Shown: in pieces, positions 4,880 through 6,420 of the stretch
Numbering within the stretch: the stretch's first letter is position 1
How the letters are laid out: each line of letters begins with the position of its first letter
DNA from: DATLFI01 sp035524895
GTDB taxonomy: Bacteria > Acidobacteriota > Thermoanaerobaculia > Multivoradales > Multivoraceae
DNA length: 6,420 nucleotides
Direction of reading: 5' to 3'
Assembly (NCBI GenBank): GCA_035524895.1
Contig: DATLFI010000087.1
Span: 1 to 6,420 of the forward strand
Notes under the pieces: model-generated
Told to the model about the DNA's origin: nothing
Seen by the model: only the letters and a program-made list of their open reading frames with translations
Databases searched by the model: none
Program-made: the position numbers and the translations under genes

Positions 4880-6420
4880 ATGCCGAAGAGCCGTGCGACG
4901 TGCTCTCGCTTCGTCGTGTACGTGTGCATCCTCTTCGGCGGCGCCGCCCGCTCGGCGCTGGCGCAGCCGGTGATCCCGCAGGGCGGCGAGTTCCAGGTCA
5001 ACCGCTACACCTTCCTCAATCAGGTCGCCCCTGCAGTCGCTGCGGACGCCGACGGTGACTTCGTCGTCACCTGGACCGACGACGCGCTCGACGGCAGCAG
5101 CCCGGGAATCTTCGGTCTCCGCTTCAGCTCCGCGGGCGCTGTTCTCGGCGTCCAGTTCCAGGTCAACACCTACACCACCAGCATTCAACGCTTCTCTGCG
5201 GTGGCGGCCGAGAGCAACGGCGACTTCGTCGTGGTCTGGCACAGCTTGATGCAGGATGGCGTCACCAACTACAGCATCTTCGGCCAGCGATTCAGCTCCT
5301 CCGGCGGCACGCTCGGCGGCGAGTTCCGCGTCAACTCCTACACCGTCGGCTACCAGAGATACCCGAAGGTCGCCGCCGACAGCGACGGCGATTTCGTCGT
5401 GGTCTGGGACAGCCTCGGCCAGGACGGCTCCTTCCTTGGCATCTTCGGGCAGAGGTTCAACTCGTCCGGCGCGGCGCTGGCCGCGGAGTTCCAGATCAAC
5501 TCCTACACCCCGGGCAATCAGAGGTTCCCCGCCGTCGCGATCGACGGCGACGGCGACTTCGTCGTCGTCTGGGACAGCTTCGGCGATAGCAGTGGGTACG
5601 GCGTCTTCGCTCAGCGCTTCAACTCGGCGGGCACGCGCGTCGGCATCCAGTTCCTGGTCAACAGCCACACCAGCGACAGCCAGAGCAGGCCGGCGGTCGC
5701 CGCCGAGGCCGACGGCGACTTCGTGGTCGTCTGGCAGAGCCTCCACCAGGACGGCCCAATTCCCTATGGGAATCTCGGTATCTTCGGCCGACGCTTCAGC
5801 TCCGCCGGCGCGGCGTTGGGCGGCGAGTTCCAGGCCAATAGCTTCACTCTCAACTACCAGCGCTACCCGAAGGTCGCCATCGAGGACGCCAGTGACTTCG
5901 TGGTCGCCTGGGAAAGCAGGAACCAGGACGGTTCGTACCAGGGCGTCTTCCTGCGCCGCTTCAACGCCGCCGGCGTGGCCCAGGGCTTGGACGTGCAGGC
6001 CAACAGCTACACCGTGGGCTCGCAGGGCCAAGTCGCCATCGACTTCGACGCCGACGGCGACTTCGTCGTGGTCTGGCGCACCACCGAACCCCAGGACGGC
6101 AACGCCGCCGGGATCTTCGCGCAGCGATACTCACTGCCGCCGCTGGCCACTCTCGACATCGACGGCAACGGAACGGTCGACGCGCTCACCGACGGTCTGC
6201 TCGTCCTGCGCGACCTCTTCGGTTTCGGCGGCACCACGCTCACCGCCGGCGCGGTCGGCGGCGGCTGCAGCCGCTGCGACGCCGCCGCGATCTCGCCGTA
6301 TCGGGCGGGGATCGAGGACGCCCTCGACATCGACGACAACGGCGCCACCGACGCGCTCACCGACGGTCTCCTGGTGCTGCGCTATCTCTACGGCTTCGGA
6401 GGAACGACGCTCACCACCGG
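4880..6420 (+). CDS. Secreted seven-unit repeat protein with tandem dockerin-like modules (3' end outside window)
   Basis: I do not recognise a named gene. The 513 visible residues start with a signal peptide: basic MPKSR, hydrophobic FVVYVCILFGGAA, then SALA before the likely cleavage at 28/29. The protein should therefore be exported. Seven repeat units follow, beginning at residues 38, 93, 149, 204, 258, 317 and 372. Each has the pattern FQVN-x-YT, Q-x-x-P-x-VA, D-x-DGDFVVVW-x-S, QDG, GIFGQRF, S-x-G. Similar GDFVVVW/GIFAQRF units are known from large bacterial surface or secreted proteins of undefined function. Seven units of about 55 residues suggest a seven-bladed beta-propeller, which is inference. 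The DxDGD stretches look able to bind calcium, though unit 6 has lost the pattern (EDASDF). From residue 425 comes a dockerin-like module with CSRC, and a second begins at 482. The frame is still open at 6420, so total length and the number of modules are unknown. No catalytic motif is visible. A binding or cell-surface adhesive role is the best guess. Confidence 0.88.
   Translation, partial: MPKSRATCSRFVVYVCILFGGAARSALAQPVIPQGGEFQVNRYTFLNQVAPAVAADADGDFVVTWTDDALDGSSPGIFGLRFSSAGAVLGVQFQVNTYTTSIQRFSAVAAESNGDFVVVWHSLMQDGVTNYSIFGQRFSSSGGTLGGEFRVNSYTVGYQRYPKVAADSDGDFVVVWDSLGQDGSFLGIFGQRFNSSGAALAAEFQINSYTPGNQRFPAVAIDGDGDFVVVWDSFGDSSGYGVFAQRFNSAGTRVGIQFLVNSHTSDSQSRPAVAAEADGDFVVVWQSLHQDGPIPYGNLGIFGRRFSSAGAALGGEFQANSFTLNYQRYPKVAIEDASDFVVAWESRNQDGSYQGVFLRRFNAAGVAQGLDVQANSYTVGSQGQVAIDFDADGDFVVVWRTTEPQDGNAAGIFAQRYSLPPLATLDIDGNGTVDALTDGLLVLRDLFGFGGTTLTAGAVGGGCSRCDAAAISPYRAGIEDALDIDDNGATDALTDGLLVLRYLYGFGGTTLTT
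4991..6130 (+). repeat. Seven tandem ~165-bp coding repeats
   Basis: Unit starts, set at the codon for Phe or its equivalent in FQVN, are 4991, 5156, 5324, 5489, 5651, 5828 and 5993. The spacings are 165, 168, 165, 162, 177 and 165 bases. The best conserved DNA encodes GDFVVVW (e.g. GGCGACTTCGTCGTGGTCTG in unit 2). The longest unit, the fifth, carries an extra PIPYGNL-type loop. All length differences are multiples of three, as expected for selected protein repeats. The remnant upstream carries two and a half more units of the same kind. Confidence 0.88.
6152..6420 (+). repeat. Tandem dockerin-like modules, second one cut by the window
   Basis: Module 1 starts at 6152 and module 2 at 6323, a 171-base (57-residue) period. 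Both read LDID-x-NG-x-x-DALTDGLLVLR followed by a GFGGTTLT stretch. Module 1 continues to GGGCSRCDAA and a short PYRAGIEDA linker. Module 2 leaves the window before its expected cysteines. The remnant upstream carries a single module of this type ending its protein, so the intact protein may end soon after the window. Confidence 0.75.

Noticed and set aside
4831..5058. Small frame starting at the ATG at 4831, just before the secreted protein
   Set aside because: Its ATG overlaps the -10 box, it has no ribosome site, and it overlaps the signal-peptide gene in another frame with Arg/Pro-rich sequence.
4679..6031. 450-codon open frame on the minus strand opposite the repeat gene
   Set aside because: It is the antisense of the seven repeats and mirrors their period. 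It has no signal, start context or family resemblance, and the plus-strand frame has a promoter, ribosome site and signal peptide.
4991..6130. Regularly spaced repeats as a CRISPR array or satellite
   Set aside because: The period is about 165 bases, the conservation is at protein level, all length changes are multiples of three, and the frame stays open.
4880..6420. Classification of the secreted protein as an integrin-like FG-GAP or RTX toxin protein
   Set aside because: The DxDGD pieces resemble those families, but the FG...GAP signature and the GGxGxD nonapeptide repeats of RTX proteins are absent.

Overview
The window is GC-rich bacterial DNA with three plus-strand coding regions and one gene remnant. 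The organism is probably a high-GC, non-model bacterium. An Acidobacteriota-type lineage is a guess from the 'DIDGNG...DALTDGLLVLR' dockerin-like modules and the Ski2-like helicase carrying a DUF3516-type C-terminus. Actinobacterial or myxobacterial relatives cannot be excluded by reading alone.

Positions 2-1357 hold the 3' three-quarters of typA/bipA, a ribosome-associated translational GTPase. Most of its G domain lies before the window. The gap that follows (1358-1505) holds a perfect 10-bp stem-loop just after the typA stop, two shorter GC-rich hairpins, a possible -10 box, and another hairpin directly in front of the next start codon.

Positions 1506-4112 encode an 868-residue Ski2/Mtr4-like DExH RNA helicase in which all core motifs are readable. 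With typA it makes a stretch concerned with RNA and translation, although the hairpins between them suggest separate transcription.

From 4113 onward the content changes to secreted repeat proteins. A remnant (4189-4758) keeps the last two and a half repeat units and one C-terminal dockerin-like module of such a protein, but has no start codon and no signal peptide. After a terminator-like hairpin and a good sigma70-type promoter, a complete relative begins at 4880. It has a Shine-Dalgarno sequence, a signal peptide, exactly seven units of about 55 residues (compatible with a seven-bladed beta-propeller), and at least two tandem dockerin-like modules. It runs off the window end.

Nothing here proves a new multi-gene system. 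The most interesting part is the repeat-protein pair, which looks like a tandem duplication with decay of the upstream copy and an uncharacterised Cys-containing dockerin-like tail.
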